A DNA stretch of 64,000 nucleotides from positions 868,001 to 932,000 of the forward strand of contig CAVXVO010000005.1 in assembly GCA_963765295.1 (NCBI GenBank). Direction: 5' to 3'. Below, one piece after another: positions 1 through 10,223 of the stretch; position 1 is the stretch's first letter, and each line of letters begins with the position of its first letter. The notes below the pieces were generated by a model. It saw only the letters and a program-made list of their open reading frames with translations. It searched no databases and was not told where the DNA came from. The position numbers and the translations under genes were made by a program. The stretch is from PALSA-612 sp963765295 (GTDB lineage Bacteria; Actinomycetota; Thermoleophilia; Gaiellales; Gaiellaceae).

Positions 1-536
1 TCGGAGTAGTTGAAGATGATCCGCACGCCCGAGTCGACGAGCTCGTCGGCGGCGCCCTGCGCACTCGAGGCGGGAACGGCGAGCACGCCGACGATGATGT
101 TCTTGTCGCGGACGACGTCCGGCAGTGATGTCGCGTCGAGCACGGAGCCGGCGTTCGGGCCGATCGGTCGGCCGATCATGTCCGGGTCGCGGTCGAACAC
201 GGCCGCGATGTTGATGCCGTGCTCGGCGAAGATCGGCGAGCTGGCGATCGCCTGGCCGAGCCGACCCGCCCCGACGAGCGCGATGTTGTGCTGCCCCTGG
301 GTGCGGAGGATCTTCCGGATCTCGCCGAGCAGGCTGTCGACGCTGTAGCCGACGCCGCGCTTGCCGAACTTCCCGAACCCGGAGAGGTCACGCCGGATCT
401 GCGTCGCGTTGATGTTCGTGTAGTCCGAGATCTCCTGCGAGGAGATCCGTTCTTTGCCCATCTTCTTCGCCTGGGTCAGCACCTGGAGGTACCGACTGAG
501 ACGCGATGCGACGCCAACCGTTACGCGATCCGCCAC
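1..536 (-). CDS. rex: Redox-sensing transcriptional repressor Rex (3' end outside window)
   Basis: Rex senses the NADH/NAD+ ratio and represses respiration and fermentation genes when NADH is low. The visible 178 residues show the winged-helix DNA-binding half (SQEISDYTNINATQIRRDLS, then FGKRGVGY) followed by the Rossmann NADH-binding half with the glycine motif GAGRLG and the AVPASSAQ segment. The family is about 210-220 residues, so roughly 35 C-terminal residues lie beyond the left edge. The start is a GTG at 534-536, preceded by AAGGAG at 542-547 on the minus strand with 5 bases between. The gene stands alone, with 144 bases of upstream space holding its promoter. Confidence 0.95.
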   Translation of the reverse strand, partial: MADRVTVGVASRLSRYLQVLTQAKKMGKERISSQEISDYTNINATQIRRDLSGFGKFGKRGVGYSVDSLLGEIRKILRTQGQHNIALVGAGRLGQAIASSPIFAEHGINIAAVFDRDPDMIGRPIGPNAGSVLDATSLPDVVRDKNIIVGVLAVPASSAQGAADELVDSGVRIIFNYS

Positions 537-680
537 CCGAACTCCTTGTGTCGAGGTTTGTAACAGACGGTTCCCATTCTGCCAGCCGCGTTCATGCTCT
601 CGCCGAGCCAACCGTGCGCTCGCTCGTGATGGACTTTGTGCAGCACGGGGACGAGCCCGCATCTGCCGACGATCCCCTCG

Positions 681-926
681 TCACGCTCCCGCTCGGACGA
701 GCCGACGCCTCAGACCGGTCGGGTCGACGTGGTAGACGAACGCGCGCTCGCCGTCGATCTCGACGACCGGCAACCACTCGCGGTACCTCGACTCGAGGGC
801 GGGGTCGCCCGTGATGTCCACCTCGACGAGCTCGAAGGCGAGTTCCTCACGCACCTCGTCGAGAACGACACGCGCCCGGTCGCACAGGTGGCAACCGGGC
901 GCGTGGTAGAGCGTGACGGCGGGCTT
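681..926 (-). CDS. Glutaredoxin-like (DUF836-type) protein, start codon unresolved
   Basis: A small thioredoxin-fold protein of about 82 residues. It has a CxxC redox motif in the context HAPGCHLCDRA near the N-terminus, then a predicted beta-alpha-beta core and the cis-proline segment LPVVEIDG, ending FVYHVDPTGL. These are typical of the small glutaredoxin-like family that keeps thiols reduced. It directly follows gdhA and overlaps its stop codon (925-927). No ATG, GTG or TTG lies between the preceding in-frame stop and the beta-strand that opens the fold; the first plausible codons read Ile-Pro-Lys-Pro. Either a non-standard start is used, the sequence is damaged here, or translation is coupled to gdhA. 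Reading frame and family are clear; the exact start is not. Confidence 0.72.
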   Translation of the reverse strand, partial: KPAVTLYHAPGCHLCDRARVVLDEVREELAFELVEVDITGDPALESRYREWLPVVEIDGERAFVYHVDPTGLRRRLVRAGA

Positions 927-2199
927 AGGGATAGAGCCCGCGTGTGGTCGTCGCCTCGGCGACGCGCATCACTGCGGCGCCGTAGGCGGCCATGCGCATG
1001 CTCGTCTGCCGCTGCTCGCGCAGCGCCCAGGTCTCCTCGAAGGCCCTGCAGACGATGTCGCGGAGCTTCTGGTTGACCTCGTCCTCCTTCCAGAAGTACT
1101 CCTGGAGCCCCTGGACCCACTCGAAGTAGGAGACGACGACGCCGCCGGCGTTCGCGAGAACGTCCGGGAGCATCAGCACGCCCATGTCCTCGAGGATGTC
1201 GTCCGCGGCCGGGGTCGTCGGCCCGTTGGCGCCCTCGACGATGATCTTCGCCTTCACCTTGGAGGCGTTGTCGGCGGTGATCACCTGCTCGAGCGCGCAC
1301 GGGGCGAGCACGTCGCAGTCGAGGAGGATCAGCTCCTCGTTGGAGATCGCGTCGGCCCCGCGGAAGCCGCGGAGCGCTCCGGTCTCCTGCTTGAACGCGA
1401 GCGCGGCCGGAATGTCGATCCCCTTCGGGTTGTAGATGCCGCCGCCCGAGTCGGAGATCGCGACAACGATCGAGCCCTCCTCGTGGAGGAACTGCGCCAG
1501 GAAGCTACCCACGTTGCCGAAGCCCTGGATCGCGATCCGCTGGCCGGCCGGTGTGATGCCGAGCTTCTTCCACGCCTCGATCAGGCAGTAGAGCCCGCCG
1601 CGGGAGGTCGCCTCGAGCCGTCCCAGCGAGCCGCCGACGGTCAGCGGCTTGCCCGTGACGACGCCGAGGACGGAGTGGCCCTTGTTCATCGAGTAGGTGT
1701 CGAAGATCCAGGCCATCTCGCGGCCGCTCGTGCCGACGTCGGGGGCCGGAATGTCCTTCTCCGGGCCGATCACCGTGATGATCTCCGACGTGTAGCGCCG
1801 CGTCATGCGCTCGAGCTCGCGGACGGACATCTGCTTCGGATCGCAGACGACGCCGCCCTTCGCACCCCCGAACGGGATGTTCATGAGCGAGCACTTCCAC
1901 GTCATCCACATCGACAGGGCCTTGACCTCGTCGAGCGTGACGTCGGGGTGATAGCGGATGCCGCCCTTGGACGGGCCACGGGCGATGTTGTGCTGGACGC
2001 GAAAGCCCGCGAACGCCCTGATCGAGCCGTCGTCCATCGAGATCGGGATCGAGACCTCGACTGCCTTCTTGCACTCCTGCAGCACGTTGATCAGGTTCGG
2101 ATCGAGGTTGAACGTCTGACCTACGAGCTGGAGCTGCTGGCGCGCGATCTGGAACGGGTTCTCGCGCAGATGCGAAATCGTCGAATCTGTTGTTGCCAC
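925..2199 (-). CDS. gdhA: Glutamate dehydrogenase (Glu/Leu/Phe/Val dehydrogenase family)
   Basis: Interconverts glutamate with 2-oxoglutarate and ammonium using NAD(P)H, linking nitrogen and carbon metabolism in the cytosol. The 424 residues match the usual hexameric family length. The substrate domain carries KGGIRYHP (78-85) and the catalytic lysine K114 in PFGGAKGG, with the catalytic aspartate D154 in PAPDVGT. The dinucleotide domain has GFGNVG (226-231). The GTG start is supported by AAGGAG with 6 bases of spacing. A short upstream region contains an inverted repeat and a TATACT box, so the gene probably has its own promoter, with the glutaredoxin-like gene read behind it. Confidence 0.95.
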   Translation of the reverse strand: MATTDSTISHLRENPFQIARQQLQLVGQTFNLDPNLINVLQECKKAVEVSIPISMDDGSIRAFAGFRVQHNIARGPSKGGIRYHPDVTLDEVKALSMWMTWKCSLMNIPFGGAKGGVVCDPKQMSVRELERMTRRYTSEIITVIGPEKDIPAPDVGTSGREMAWIFDTYSMNKGHSVLGVVTGKPLTVGGSLGRLEATSRGGLYCLIEAWKKLGITPAGQRIAIQGFGNVGSFLAQFLHEEGSIVVAISDSGGGIYNPKGIDIPAALAFKQETGALRGFRGADAISNEELILLDCDVLAPCALEQVITADNASKVKAKIIVEGANGPTTPAADDILEDMGVLMLPDVLANAGGVVVSYFEWVQGLQEYFWKEDEVNQKLRDIVCRAFEETWALREQRQTSMRMAAYGAAVMRVAEATTTRGLYP

Positions 2200-2253
2200 C
2201 TCGTTCTCCTTGGTCGTTTGATGCCACCTGAGAATCCGGTGAAGTGAGCCGAG

Positions 2254-2269
2254 TATACGCCTGTGTATA
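2254..2269. promoter_or_regulatory. Inverted repeat TATAC-N6-GTATA upstream of gdhA
   Basis: A 16-bp inverted repeat (TATACGCCTGTGTATA) lies 55 bp upstream of the gdhA GTG. On the gdhA strand its proximal arm merges into TATACT, a good -10 hexamer, so a protein bound here would block RNA polymerase. No clear -35 is seen. Function as an operator is inferred from position only. Confidence 0.4.
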
Positions 2270-2294
2270 GACGGTATTCGGCGGGAGAAACCCG

Positions 2295-4779
2295 CTATCG
2301 GATCGTGAAAACCACTGATTTCGTCACGGCTCGGCCGCCGGCTGCCGGGAAGGCCCGGAGCGCGAGCGAGTAGCGCCCGCGAGCAAGCGCGCCGCCGGCC
2401 GGGCCACGCCCGGTAAGGCCGAATGCGTACCGTCCGGGGAGCACGTCGCGGAGCCTCGACAGCAGCCCGAGATCCCTGCCCGCGCTGTCGCGGAGGCGGA
2501 TGTCGAGCCGCAGCACGGGCTCGATCGAGAGCCCCGCGTCCCGCGTGCGGACCTGGCCGAGCTGGACGAGCACGATCGCCGGCGAGACGTCCGAGGGCTT
2601 GAACTCGGGGGCGGACAGCTGGACGGACCCGATCAGCGCCGGACTGACGGGCGCGGTCACCACCGCGAACGGGACCCGCAGGCGCGTCCCCGTCAGCGGC
2701 GCGATGCTCAACGCCCCTGCGAGCACGTTCGCGCTCGTCTCGCGGGTGAGCCTGACGGCGACCTGCACCTCGGCGGTCTGTCCCGGTCCGAGCGTGAGCT
2801 TCCTCGGCTCGACGTCCGCCGCGAGCGCGCGGTCATGCGCTGCAATGCCAACGTAGACGCGAAGCCAGCGGGTCGACACGTTGCGGAGTGCGACCGTCCG
2901 CGTCGCCGTCCACCCGGGACCGCTCGCACGGCCGAACGCGATCGTCGACGGCTCGGTGACGACCTCGGCGCCGGCGGCGGCACCGATGTCGAGCAGGCCG
3001 TTCCCCTGCGCCGCCGCCGGTGCGCCCGCGAGGCGGTCGGCGGTGCCCGTGAGCGCGCTCTTGAGCTCGTCGGCCGTCAGGCTCGGCCGTGCCTGCGCGA
3101 CGACCGCTGCCTCTCCAGCCGCGGCCGCCGCTGCGGCGCTGCCGCCGTCCACGACCACGAAGTGCGACGAGTGATCCGGGGCGACTCCGGGGTCGACGGT
3201 CACGACGCCGACGCCGGGGCCCGCGACCTCAGGCTTCGGATTCCCTCCGAAGCCGAGCCCCCACGACGAGAAGCCGGCGATGCGCGGCCGGCCGCCGCCT
3301 CCCACCTCGTGAGCCGGGCCGACCGAGAGCACGAGCTGAGCGCCCGACTGCGTGCGTTGGAGCAGCACCTCGGGGACGCCGAGCACGGGGATGCCGAGCG
3401 CCGACCCGCGGCCGAGAGCGCCCGCCGGGAGTCCCGTGCCGCCGAGAAGCACCACCGACGCGCCGGCGGCGGCCGCGGCCGTCGCGGCGCGGTTCGGATC
3501 GGCCCCGGCCGCGAGCAACACGGCGCTGTCCGCGACCCTGCTCGTGCCCCCGCGGCTGAACAGGTGCGGGGCGGCGACGACGCTCAGCGACGTCGAGCGG
3601 CGCGGCCCGACCGCGCCCAGCACCGGAACGTCGCGATTCAGCAGCACGTGGAGGCCGTCCCGGACGACGACCCGGGCGACGAGCGTCCGCCGGCGGAGAT
3701 CGGCGGCCGCGACCGTCAACGCCGCCGGCGCGCCGCCGGGGCCGGAGAGGCTCCCGAACGCCGGACCCGCCGGGCCGTCGTTCCCGGCCGGCGTCACGAC
3801 GAGCGTGTCCAGGGCCGACGCGCCGGCGGCCGCCCGCGCGAGCGGACCGTCCGCGAAGGAGCCGAACGGCTCCGCAAGCGGCACGAGGGCGATGCGCGCG
3901 GCGTCGTGAGCGTCCCCGTTGCCGTCGGGATCGACAGCGCGGTCCAGCCCCGCGAGGATCTGGTCTGTCCGGGCGAAGAGCGCGTAGCGGCCGGATGCGT
4001 CCTGCTGCCAGCCGCCGACCCGGATCGGGAGCACGGTTGCCCCGGGCGCGACGCCGGAGATCCCGGACCTCCCGGCCCCGACGACGATGCCGGCCATCTC
4101 CGTCCCGTGCCGCTCGAGCGAGCCGCCCGGTCCTTGTCGCGGCCTCGCGTCGACGGTCCCGCCGGCCATGTCGAGCCCGGTGAGAACGTGGCCGTGCAGG
4201 TAGGGAGAGTCGAAGTCGACACCCGTGTCGAGGAGCGCCACGAGCACGCCGCTTCCGTCGAGGCCGACGAGCGAGGAGCGGATCGGGCCGAGGCCCGAGC
4301 TTTCGGCGGCCGCCCGCAGCGGGCTCGACGTGACGCTCGCGGGATAGGCCGCGCGGACGCGGTAGACGCCTGCGATCTGCGGCATCCGCTCGAGCACGGG
4401 CACCGTGCTCGCCTCGAGCGTGGCGGAGAACCCGTCCAGCACGCGCGTGAACCGGAGCTCCGGCTTGATGAAGATCCCCTTCGTGTCCAGCTTCAGCAGC
4501 ACGTCCTGCTGGGCCGACAGAGCCTGCGCCGTCCAGCGGCGCTCCTGCTCGTCGCTCGCGACACCGCCCGCCCCCTGCACGCGCTGCGCGAGCGACGGCG
4601 CCTTCATCACGACGATCATGCGCTGGCCGAGCGCGACCGGCGAGCGGGCGCTGCCGACGAGGCCTTGCCAGCTCTCGACCGGGGTCGCAAGAGGGCGTCG
4701 CTTCGAGGCGTGACCTCCAGAGGCGACGACCGCAGCCGCGACGACGGCGACGACGAGAAGAACAACGGCGGGTGCGAGA

Positions 4780-4793
<14 letters not shown>
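2295..4793 (-). CDS. Secreted subtilisin-family (S8) serine peptidase with PA-like insert
   Basis: An 832-residue exported protease. The first 30 residues are a signal peptide or membrane anchor (hydrophobic 8-25), followed by an inhibitor-I9-like prodomain. Catalytic Asp is D189 in ALLDTGVDF, His is H229 in RHGTEMAG and the oxyanion Asn is N338 in TPAGNDG. A PA-like insert follows, and the nucleophile is probably S552 in DGGSAAAA. This last motif is degenerate: the family normally has GTSMAxPHVAG, and here Thr, Met and the Pro-His pair are replaced by Gly and Ala. The C-terminal 230 residues look like Fn3/Ig-type beta-sandwiches. The ATG overlaps the end of tsaD by 14 bp, making it the last gene of the tsa operon. 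Confidence 0.85.
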
Positions 4794-5738
<945 letters not shown>

Positions 5739-5742
<4 letters not shown>

Positions 5743-6200
5743 GGCTCGAGCGGGTCGCGCCACATGATCAGCGCGTCCTCGCGGTTGTCCGTGTAGTAGG
5801 CGCGGCGGATCCCCTGGCCGCGGAAGCCGAGCGTCTCGTACAGCTCGATCGCCGCGTCGTTCGAGACCCGCACCTCGAGCGTGAAGCCTCTGGTGTTCTC
5901 CTCGCCCACCCGGTCGAACAGGGTCACGAGCAGCCGCGTGGCAATCCCCTGCCGGCGGTACTCCGGCGCGACGACGAGGTTCATCACGTGCCAGGCGTCG
6001 ACGTAGCGGGAGACGATCACGTAGGCGACGAGCGCGTCGTCGACGTAGGCGCCGAGGCAGACCGACGTCGGCTTGACGATCTCGCTGACGAACATCATCC
6101 GAGACCACGGTGCTGGCATCGAGCGCTGCTCGATCTCCTCGATCGCGGCCACGTCGTCGAGGTCGAGCCGCTGGATGTCGAGGCCGCGGGTCGTGCTCAT
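5739..6200 (-). CDS. rimI: GNAT acetyltransferase, RimI-like
   Basis: A 153-residue GNAT-fold N-acetyltransferase. RimI proteins acetylate the N-terminus of ribosomal protein S18, and are often encoded between tsaB and tsaD as here. The acetyl-CoA pyrophosphate loop is visible as APEYRRQGIAT, preceded by VMNLVV (beta-4) and followed by TLEVRVSNDAAIELYETLGF, the typical GNAT C-terminal signature. The ATG overlaps the tsaB stop by 4 bases (ATGA). Substrate assignment rests on operon position; another protein-alanine acetyltransferase role is possible. Confidence 0.9.
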
Positions 6201-6802
6201 GCGACGGCGCTCTCGGCATCGGGAAGCCGGACGTAGATGGGCTCGACGAGATCGGCGTCGCCGTAGTCGCGGGCGAGCGCCGCATGGAAACGGGCTCGCG
6301 GGAGGTGAGCGAGATCGCGGTCGGGCGGGATCTCCGCGCCCGCGGCCTCGAGCTCCGCGCGGTAGCGAACTGCTCCGTCGCCCACGAGTACCGTGCCGGG
6401 CTCGACGTCGAGATCGGTCGGCCGGCACGCGACCGGCACGCCGTCCTCGAGGACGAACACCTCGCGGCGGCGCGCGTCGATCACGGGCCGCGCCCCGGGA
6501 AGGCCGGCGGCCAGCGCGTCGAGCGTCGAGACGCCGGCGACCGGCAGGTCGAGCGCGAGTGCGAGGCCGCGCGCGGCCGCGAGCCCGATGCGGATCCCGG
6601 TGAAGCTCCCGGGCCCGGTGCCGACGACGAGCCCGCCGAGGTCGCGCGGGCCGAAGCCGGCGCCGCGGAGCAGTTCGTCGGCGTCGGCCAGCACCGCGGC
6701 GGCGCGGGACGCCCGCTCGCCGAGCACCTCGCCGTCGAGCACGAGCGCCGACGTCGCGACCGGGGTCGCCGTGTCGAAGGCGAGGACGAGCCCGCTCCGC
6801 AT
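6197..6802 (-). CDS. tsaB: tRNA threonylcarbamoyladenosine biosynthesis protein TsaB
   Basis: TsaB is the non-catalytic ASKHA partner that dimerises with TsaD during t6A tRNA modification. The 201-residue protein begins with LVLAFDTATPVATSA and contains the family signature GTGPGSFTGIRIGLAAARGLA near residue 80. The ATG at 6800-6802 fits the first beta-strand; in-frame codons continue upstream but without similarity. It is 5 bp from the end of tsaE and overlaps rimI. Confidence 0.94.
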   Translation of the reverse strand: MRSGLVLAFDTATPVATSALVLDGEVLGERASRAAAVLADADELLRGAGFGPRDLGGLVVGTGPGSFTGIRIGLAAARGLALALDLPVAGVSTLDALAAGLPGARPVIDARRREVFVLEDGVPVACRPTDLDVEPGTVLVGDGAVRYRAELEAAGAEIPPDRDLAHLPRARFHAALARDYGDADLVEPIYVRLPDAESAVA

Positions 6803-6807
6803 GGGCC

Positions 6808-7236
6808 TCAGAGTAGCCCGGCGAGCAGACCCGGATCGCCGCTCACGAACCGGACCCGGCGGCGGTCGGCGTCCACGTGCTCGAGCTCGACGCTGACGCG
6901 CGGCGGCGGCAGACGCCCGCCTGCTCGCTCCGGCCATTCGACGAAGACGATCGCATCCTCGAAATACGGCTCGAGCGCGCCCCAATCGGCGTCAGAGAGC
7001 TGCTCGAACCGGTACAGGTCGAGGTGCGAGACGCCGTCGTAGCGATGCCCGATCGTGTACGTCGGGCTCGTCACCGGCCCATCGACGCCGAGCGCACGGC
7101 AGGCGCCGCGGACGAACGTGGTCTTGCCCGAGCCGAGCTCGCCCGAGACGTACACGACGTCGCCGGGGACGAGCCGCGCCGCGAGCCGCGCCGCGACCTC
7201 CTCGGTTTCGCCCGGCGACGAGCTGACGAGCGTCAC
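6808..7236 (-). CDS. tsaE: tRNA threonylcarbamoyladenosine biosynthesis ATPase TsaE
   Basis: The 142-residue ATPase that energises the TsaB-TsaD complex in t6A synthesis. The Walker A motif GELGSGKTT sits near residue 33, followed by SPTYTIGHRY and HLDLYR (switch and Asp/Tyr motif), then FVEWPERAG. The GTG start overlaps the stop of the upstream gene (GTGA). Length and motifs are entirely ordinary for the family. Confidence 0.95.
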   Translation of the reverse strand: MTLVSSSPGETEEVAARLAARLVPGDVVYVSGELGSGKTTFVRGACRALGVDGPVTSPTYTIGHRYDGVSHLDLYRFEQLSDADWGALEPYFEDAIVFVEWPERAGGRLPPPRVSVELEHVDADRRRVRFVSGDPGLLAGLL

Positions 7237-8390
7237 CGCTCGACGGGCGGGGGCGGCTCGCCCGGCACCGGCTCGAGCGACAACGCGATCTCGATCAGCT
7301 GCTCGAGCGGTAACTCCTGCGACGAGACGTCGACGTTCGTGCCCTCCTTCTCGACCAGGACGTGCCTGGGCATCGGCGCGTCGTCCGCATCAGGCTCGAG
7401 CACCTTGAGCACCACGCCGTCCCGCCTCGCGGTGGCGAGCTCGGCGTCTCCGAGCCAGGGATGCGGCTCAGCCGTCTCCTGGATCGAGAAGCGACGCGAC
7501 CCGCCCGCATACCCGTACTGCAGGTTGACGGACTCGATCATGCTGGGCCGATCGGAGGCCTCGAAGTGGATCACGCGCTCGAGGTGCCAGCCCGTGCCCA
7601 CGCGTGTGGGGACGAACAGCTCGAACGCGACTTGGCGCGCCGCCTCCTGGAGAGACACGAACTGCAGCCGCGCCCCCTCGGGTGGGGCGAACGACTCGCC
7701 GGGACGAAGCTCGATCCGGAACGTCTCGGCCGAGAAGACCTCGTCGAACGCGACCTCCTCGACCTCGGTCACGTGGAACGGCTCGCCGTCGATCAGCGAC
7801 GCGAGACGCAGCAGGATGCCCCTCTCCGCGTCCACGACGAGTTCGAGTTCGTCTGCGTTCATCATGCGCCACGCGGCAAACGTCAACGGGTTGTTCTGCT
7901 TCACGACGGCGCGTGCGGCGATCCCTTCCCTGCCGGCAACCTCGCACCGGCCGCCCACCTCGAGATCGACCTGGCCGACGAACGAGGAGGGATCGAGAAG
8001 CGGCTCGGCGCCCTCGCCTGTTCCGGCGTGATGGTGAGGATCCCCGCCGTTCGTCGTCATGCCGGCATGCGGTGAGCGCATCCACCATGTGGCTCCGTCG
8101 CGAACGACAACGGTCTCCTCGCCGTTGCGGACAATTTCGCGACGGGCACGATCGGACTCGATCCAGAGCCGCGTGAGCTCCTCGCATGTCTCCGGCCGCG
8201 GCCGCGAGCCACCGGACGACACGCTGAGCCTGATCGAGCGCTTCCCTCGCGCCTCTTCCCGCTCGTGACGTCGCTCGAACGCCTGCCTCGACCGCTCGTA
8301 GTGGCTCCACTCGCGGAGCGTCAGGCGCACGCTCCTGTACCGGCTGCGCGCGCCGTGGAGGAGCTCGAGCACATCGCCGAGGTCGCTCAC
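7233..8390 (-). CDS. Unknown protein upstream of tsaE (possible LolA/DUF4367-like)
   Basis: A 385-residue protein I do not recognise. The first 100 residues are charged and helical (LREWSHYERSRQAFERRHEREE). The middle contains beta-rich segments such as WRMMNADELELVVDAERGILLRLASLIDG and the C-terminal part has VNLQYGYAGGSRRFSIQET, which resemble the MucB/RseB/LolA or DUF4367 type of fold; this is a weak impression, not an assignment. There is no signal peptide, unlike true LolA proteins. It heads the operon and overlaps tsaE by 4 bases, so it is co-transcribed with the t6A genes. Confidence 0.6.
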   Translation of the reverse strand: MSDLGDVLELLHGARSRYRSVRLTLREWSHYERSRQAFERRHEREEARGKRSIRLSVSSGGSRPRPETCEELTRLWIESDRARREIVRNGEETVVVRDGATWWMRSPHAGMTTNGGDPHHHAGTGEGAEPLLDPSSFVGQVDLEVGGRCEVAGREGIAARAVVKQNNPLTFAAWRMMNADELELVVDAERGILLRLASLIDGEPFHVTEVEEVAFDEVFSAETFRIELRPGESFAPPEGARLQFVSLQEAARQVAFELFVPTRVGTGWHLERVIHFEASDRPSMIESVNLQYGYAGGSRRFSIQETAEPHPWLGDAELATARRDGVVLKVLEPDADDAPMPRHVLVEKEGTNVDVSSQELPLEQLIEIALSLEPVPGEPPPPVER

Positions 8391-8429
8391 GCAGCTGAGC
8401 TTAGAGGCCGGTGCTCCAGCGCGAGGACG

Positions 8430-9107
8430 CTAGAACAGGCCGAGCTGAACGGCAGGCTCGGCGACGGGCGCGGCGAGCGCGAGCTCGGCGTGCGCAGGCC
8501 CGGGCTCCGGCTCGGGGGCGAGCAGCACGTGGCTGATCAGCTTCGGAATCCGCGCGAAGTCTTCCTCCAGCACCTCGAGCATCCTCGGCGTGTAGAGCGC
8601 GGCCGCCGGGTGGTAGAGCGGATAGAGGAGCACGCGGTTGCCTCCGAGCGTGACCTCCTGCTGCTGGCCGTGCACGCGCGTGATGCCGAGCGGCTTGCCG
8701 GACAGGAGCTTGGTGGCGAAGTTGCCGAGCGTCGCAACAAGCTTGGGCTCGATCGCCTCGATCTGCCGGAACAGGTAGCCCTCGCACTGCTCGATCTCGT
8801 CCGGCATCGGGTCGCGGTTGCCGGGCGGGCGGCACTTGAGGACGTTCGCGATGTAGACGTCCGCGCGCGTCAGACCGATGCCGGCGAGGAGCTTGTCGAG
8901 GAGCTTCCCCGCCTGCCCGACGAACGGGAAGCCCTGCTTGTCCTCGTGGAAGCCCGGCGCCTCGCCGACGAACATCAGGTCGGCGTCCGGGTTTCCGACA
9001 CCGAAGACGACCTGCGTGCGTCCCTCGGCGAGCCGGCAGCGAGTGCAGCCCGACGCCTCCTGCTGCAGCTCTTCGAGGCGCTTGCTCCGGACAGCCGCGT
9101 CGTCCAT
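8430..9107 (-). CDS. Uracil-DNA glycosylase, family 4 (4Fe-4S)
   Basis: Removes uracil from DNA as the first step of base-excision repair. The 225-residue protein has four iron-sulfur cysteines in the family 4 arrangement: C21 and C24 (CTRC), then C92 and C108. Motif 1 is GEAPGFHEDKQGFPFVGQAG (48-67) and motif 2 is YHPAA near residue 166. The ATG at 9105-9107 is placed directly before the first helix. It stands alone, 46 bp from the end of the next leftward gene. Confidence 0.93.
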   Translation of the reverse strand: MDDAAVRSKRLEELQQEASGCTRCRLAEGRTQVVFGVGNPDADLMFVGEAPGFHEDKQGFPFVGQAGKLLDKLLAGIGLTRADVYIANVLKCRPPGNRDPMPDEIEQCEGYLFRQIEAIEPKLVATLGNFATKLLSGKPLGITRVHGQQQEVTLGGNRVLLYPLYHPAAALYTPRMLEVLEEDFARIPKLISHVLLAPEPEPGPAHAELALAAPVAEPAVQLGLF

Positions 9108-9153
9108 CGGCGGCCAGTCTAGGCGTCCTCGCGGACGGATGCGATCCGGCGAT

Positions 9154-9648
9154 CTAGCCGTGTCCCGGCTCGGGCGCGTACTGGCCGAGGAAGCCCTGGC
9201 TGACGATCCGCTGGTCGACTGCGGCCTGTCCGAGGTAGCACTCCCACTCGAGGCCGTCCGACCTGCGTGCCCGGCAGCCACCGTTCACGTGCTTGGTCGC
9301 GTCGACCGTCGACTCCACGGTCCCCTTCCAGTCCGACACCTCGGGGTACGGAGGCTTGGCCAGGACGCAGTGGTACTCGACGTCCTGCTTCACGACGGTG
9401 CAGCTTGGGTCGGTGCCGATCAACGCCGCGGTCCCTGCAGGGAGGCTCTGGGCAACGTCGCTGGTCGAGAGCTGGTCGGCTGCGAGGGCGGCTGCCCCGC
9501 CGAGCACGGCCCCGACGATCGCGGCGACGAGCGCCATGCGCCGCGTGACGCGGAGGCGTGGCCGCCGGGCGAGGGCGAGATCGGAGGCGCAGGCGCGCTC
9601 GAGATCGTCGCCGAGGCGCTCGAGCCCGGGGTCGGGAGAGATCGTCAT
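9154..9648 (-). CDS. Single-pass membrane protein, partner of ECF sigma factor
   Basis: A 164-residue protein of unknown family. Residues 1-35 are a short cytosolic segment, one membrane helix follows (about 38-58, MALVAAIVGAVLGGAAALAA), and about 105 residues are outside. The outer domain has four or more cysteines (DPSCTVV, EYHCVL, GGCRARRS, EWECYL), suggesting disulfides. Its ATG overlaps the sigma factor stop (ATGA), the classic arrangement for a membrane anti-sigma factor, but the cytosolic part lacks a zinc HxxxCxxC motif. An accessory or regulator role is inferred. Confidence 0.75.
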   Translation of the reverse strand: MTISPDPGLERLGDDLERACASDLALARRPRLRVTRRMALVAAIVGAVLGGAAALAADQLSTSDVAQSLPAGTAALIGTDPSCTVVKQDVEYHCVLAKPPYPEVSDWKGTVESTVDATKHVNGGCRARRSDGLEWECYLGQAAVDQRIVSQGFLGQYAPEPGHG

Positions 9649-10184
9649 GAGGCCTCCATTCGTTGTCGGAGTCGAAGTCGGAGCGTGCGCAACCCGCGAT
9701 GGACGCGAACGCGGGCCGCCTCGGGGGTGGTGCCGAGCTCGCGGGCGACGTCGTCGTAGTCGAGCTCGTCGACGACGCGGAGCTTGATCGCGTCGACCTG
9801 GCCCGGCGGGAGCTCGTCGAGCGTTTCGTCGAGACCGTCGAGCCACGTCTCCTCGGGTTCCGCCGACGCTCCGACCGCCAGGCCGAGTCGTTCGCAGGCC
9901 GTCCGTTCGAGCCGGCCGCGGCGCACCGACGTGACGAGGACATTCCGCGCGATCGCGAACAGCCACGGGCCCGCGGTGCCGTCCAGCCTGTCTCGGAACC
10001 GCATGCGGGCGACCCAAGCCTGCGCGAACGTCTCGGCGGTCAGGTCGTGCGCGGCCTCGCGTTCGCGGGTCCGACGCAGGTGGTAGCCGTACACGCGGTC
10101 CGCGTACCGGTCGTAGAAGAGTCGGAAGGCGGCCGCGTCGGTGCGTGCAGCGGCGAGGAGCTCGGAGTCGGTCGGCGGCGTCAT
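9645..10184 (-). CDS. ECF-type RNA polymerase sigma factor
   Basis: A 179-residue sigma-70 family factor with region 2 at about 18-85 (FYDRYADRVYGYHLRRT, then DLTAETFAQAWVARMRF) and region 4 at about 120-172 (LDELPPGQVDAIKLRVVDEL, then VARELGTTPEAARVRVHRGL). It directs RNA polymerase to a small regulon, probably in response to an extracellular signal passed through the coupled membrane protein downstream. The spacing of the candidate Shine-Dalgarno GGAG to this ATG is zero, so the transcript may be leaderless. Confidence 0.92.
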   Translation of the reverse strand: MTPPTDSELLAAARTDAAAFRLFYDRYADRVYGYHLRRTREREAAHDLTAETFAQAWVARMRFRDRLDGTAGPWLFAIARNVLVTSVRRGRLERTACERLGLAVGASAEPEETWLDGLDETLDELPPGQVDAIKLRVVDELDYDDVARELGTTPEAARVRVHRGLRTLRLRLRQRMEAS

Positions 10185-10223
10185 CTCCGTGTAATCGCGG
10201 CTCGAGCCGCAATCGTTACACGG

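Noticed and set aside
537..680. Rex operator (TTGTGAAAT...TTCACAA) upstream of rex.
   Set aside because: TTGTG occurs once near 546 but no matching CACAA arm is found at the right spacing.
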